Below are positions 13,146-13,699 of a stretch of 13,699 bases of DNA, one piece after another. The stretch is from Sutterella sp. (GTDB taxonomy: Bacteria; Pseudomonadota; Gammaproteobacteria; Burkholderiales; Burkholderiaceae_F). Location: contig JAHHRF010000046.1 in the NCBI GenBank assembly GCA_020025955.1, positions 1-13,699 on the forward strand, given 5' to 3'. A model generated the notes under the pieces. That model was not told the origin of the DNA. It worked only from the letters and a program-made list of their open reading frames with translations, and ran no database searches. Numbering within the stretch: the stretch's first letter is position 1; the number at the start of each line of letters is the position of its first letter. Position numbers and translations under genes: made by a program.

Positions 13146-13577
13146 ATGAAACTTGAAGACTTCTTGGTCTACCCAGCGACCATCTCTAAGGATGGGAAGT
13201 TCTACCTTGTCCGATTCCCAGGCATCAAAAATGCCATCACACAAGGCACCACGTATGCCAACGCCATCGAAATGGGACAAGACTGGCTGATTGAGCACTT
13301 CCAAAACTGCGCCGATGATGGCGAGATCGTCGAAGAGGCCCAACCTATCACAGAGGGTCACGTAGCAATCACCGTGCCTGTAATCGTTGCTTTTAAGGTC
13401 ATGATCAGAAACGCAATGATTCACCGTGGCATTACGCAAAGTGCACTTGCTGAGGCTCACGGGATGTCTCGACAAAGCTTGTCGACACTCCTGTCATACC
13501 GACGCTTAAACTCGCGTATGGATTCGCTCGTGAAAATTGCATCGTCCGTCGGTCTTACTCTGACGGTTTACGAATAA
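13146..13577 (+). CDS. HicB-family antitoxin-like protein with C-terminal HTH, no HicA partner seen
   Basis: 143 residues from ATG 13146. Residues 1-75 have the HicB pattern: FLVYPATISKDGKFYLVRFPG, then an ITQGTTYANAIEMGQDWL segment in place of the usual T.G....EA....EAL. Residues 85-140 hold a helix-turn-helix (GITQSALAEAHGMSRQSLSTLL) and the VGLTLTVYE ending of long HicB antitoxins. In HicAB systems HicB neutralises the RNase HicA and represses the operon. Here no hicA is found upstream, where it usually lies, or in the 122 bases downstream. ATG 13146 has no Shine-Dalgarno sequence and no obvious promoter. The same frame is open back to ATG 12927, so the protein might instead be made as a 216-residue fusion carrying the integrase stub. 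The composition differs from the housekeeping genes, which fits transfer. Confidence 0.77.
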   Translation: MKLEDFLVYPATISKDGKFYLVRFPGIKNAITQGTTYANAIEMGQDWLIEHFQNCADDGEIVEEAQPITEGHVAITVPVIVAFKVMIRNAMIHRGITQSALAEAHGMSRQSLSTLLSYRRLNSRMDSLVKIASSVGLTLTVYE

Positions 13578-13594
13578 ACCACACTACCCAAATC

Positions 13595-13627
13595 CCCGCC
13601 TACTAAATATACCTTTGGTTAGGCGGG
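13595..13627. repeat. 8-bp inverted repeat after the HicB gene
   Basis: CCCGCCTA (13595-13602) and TAGGCGGG (13620-13627) are perfectly complementary across a 17-base AT-rich loop, 17 bases after the stop codon. No T-tract follows on either strand; it may be a weak terminator. Confidence 0.4.
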
Positions 13628-13670
13628 CAATTGGATACCTAACATCTTTAACAGATCGGAATATCGCTTC

Positions 13671-13696
13671 GGAATCTGGGGTAAAACCCAGGTTCC
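13671..13696. repeat. 10-bp hairpin at the right window edge
   Basis: GGAATCTGGG (13671-13680) and CCCAGGTTCC (13687-13696) form a 10-bp stem with one wobble pair and a 6-base loop GTAAAA. It may be a terminator whose T-tract lies beyond the window. TCGGAAT occurs twice just before it (13656-13662 and 13669-13675 region). Confidence 0.4.
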
Positions 13697-13699
13697 GTT

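Noticed and set aside
13083..13475. 130-codon minus-strand frame opposite the HicB gene
   Set aside because: It is antisense to a protein with a clear HicB/HTH pattern and encodes nothing recognisable.

Overview
The window looks like a stretch of betaproteobacterial chromosome (Burkholderiales, possibly Sutterellaceae). This rests on protein resemblance judged by eye: a Burkholderia/Thermus-type malate dehydrogenase, a YoaA-type helicase, a YbaL-type antiporter and a Burkholderiales-style solitary PIN protein. No search could be run. Most of it is ordinary housekeeping sequence with compact intergenic regions and several strong hairpins at convergent gene ends. The last ~0.9 kb, after two tRNA genes, is visibly different: more AT-rich, with remnants of a mobile element.

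Layout, left to right. (1) The 3' end of a 23S rRNA m5U methyltransferase gene (RlmD-like, +), facing a minus-strand group and sharing a terminator with it. (2) The minus-strand group, read right to left: an NfsB-like nitroreductase, a strong terminator, an exported coiled-coil protein, and a YoaA/DinG-family Fe-S helicase. The terminator sits directly against the start of the coiled-coil gene. (3) A 343-base divergent spacer, then plus-strand malate dehydrogenase (mdh), a terminator, and a solitary PIN-domain ribonuclease-like protein. (4) A 33-residue single-span membrane protein (minus, good ribosome binding site) that ends 9 bases from the PIN gene. (5) A ~370-base non-coding stretch with a perfect 18-bp palindrome and a terminator-like leader, then an AGCS-family sodium:alanine/glycine symporter (+). 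(6) Convergent to it, and sharing a 15-bp-stem terminator, rmuC and a YbaL-type cation:proton antiporter (both minus). (7) tRNA-Arg(ACG) and tRNA-Ser(GCT), each with a candidate promoter and terminator. (8) Behind tRNA-Ser, an in-frame remnant of a P4-type integrase N-terminus running into an orphan HicB-type antitoxin with no visible HicA.

Functional themes: replication and recombination repair (YoaA, RmuC), central metabolism (Mdh), redox (nitroreductase), ion and amino-acid transport (YbaL, AGCS), translation (RlmD, two tRNAs). No complete new multi-gene system is evident. The points most worth follow-up are the tiny membrane protein, the structured leader of the symporter gene, the Mdh coenzyme loop that lacks its NAD-specifying acid, the antiporter whose nucleotide-binding glycines are lost, and the tRNA-Ser / integrase remnant / orphan HicB junction.
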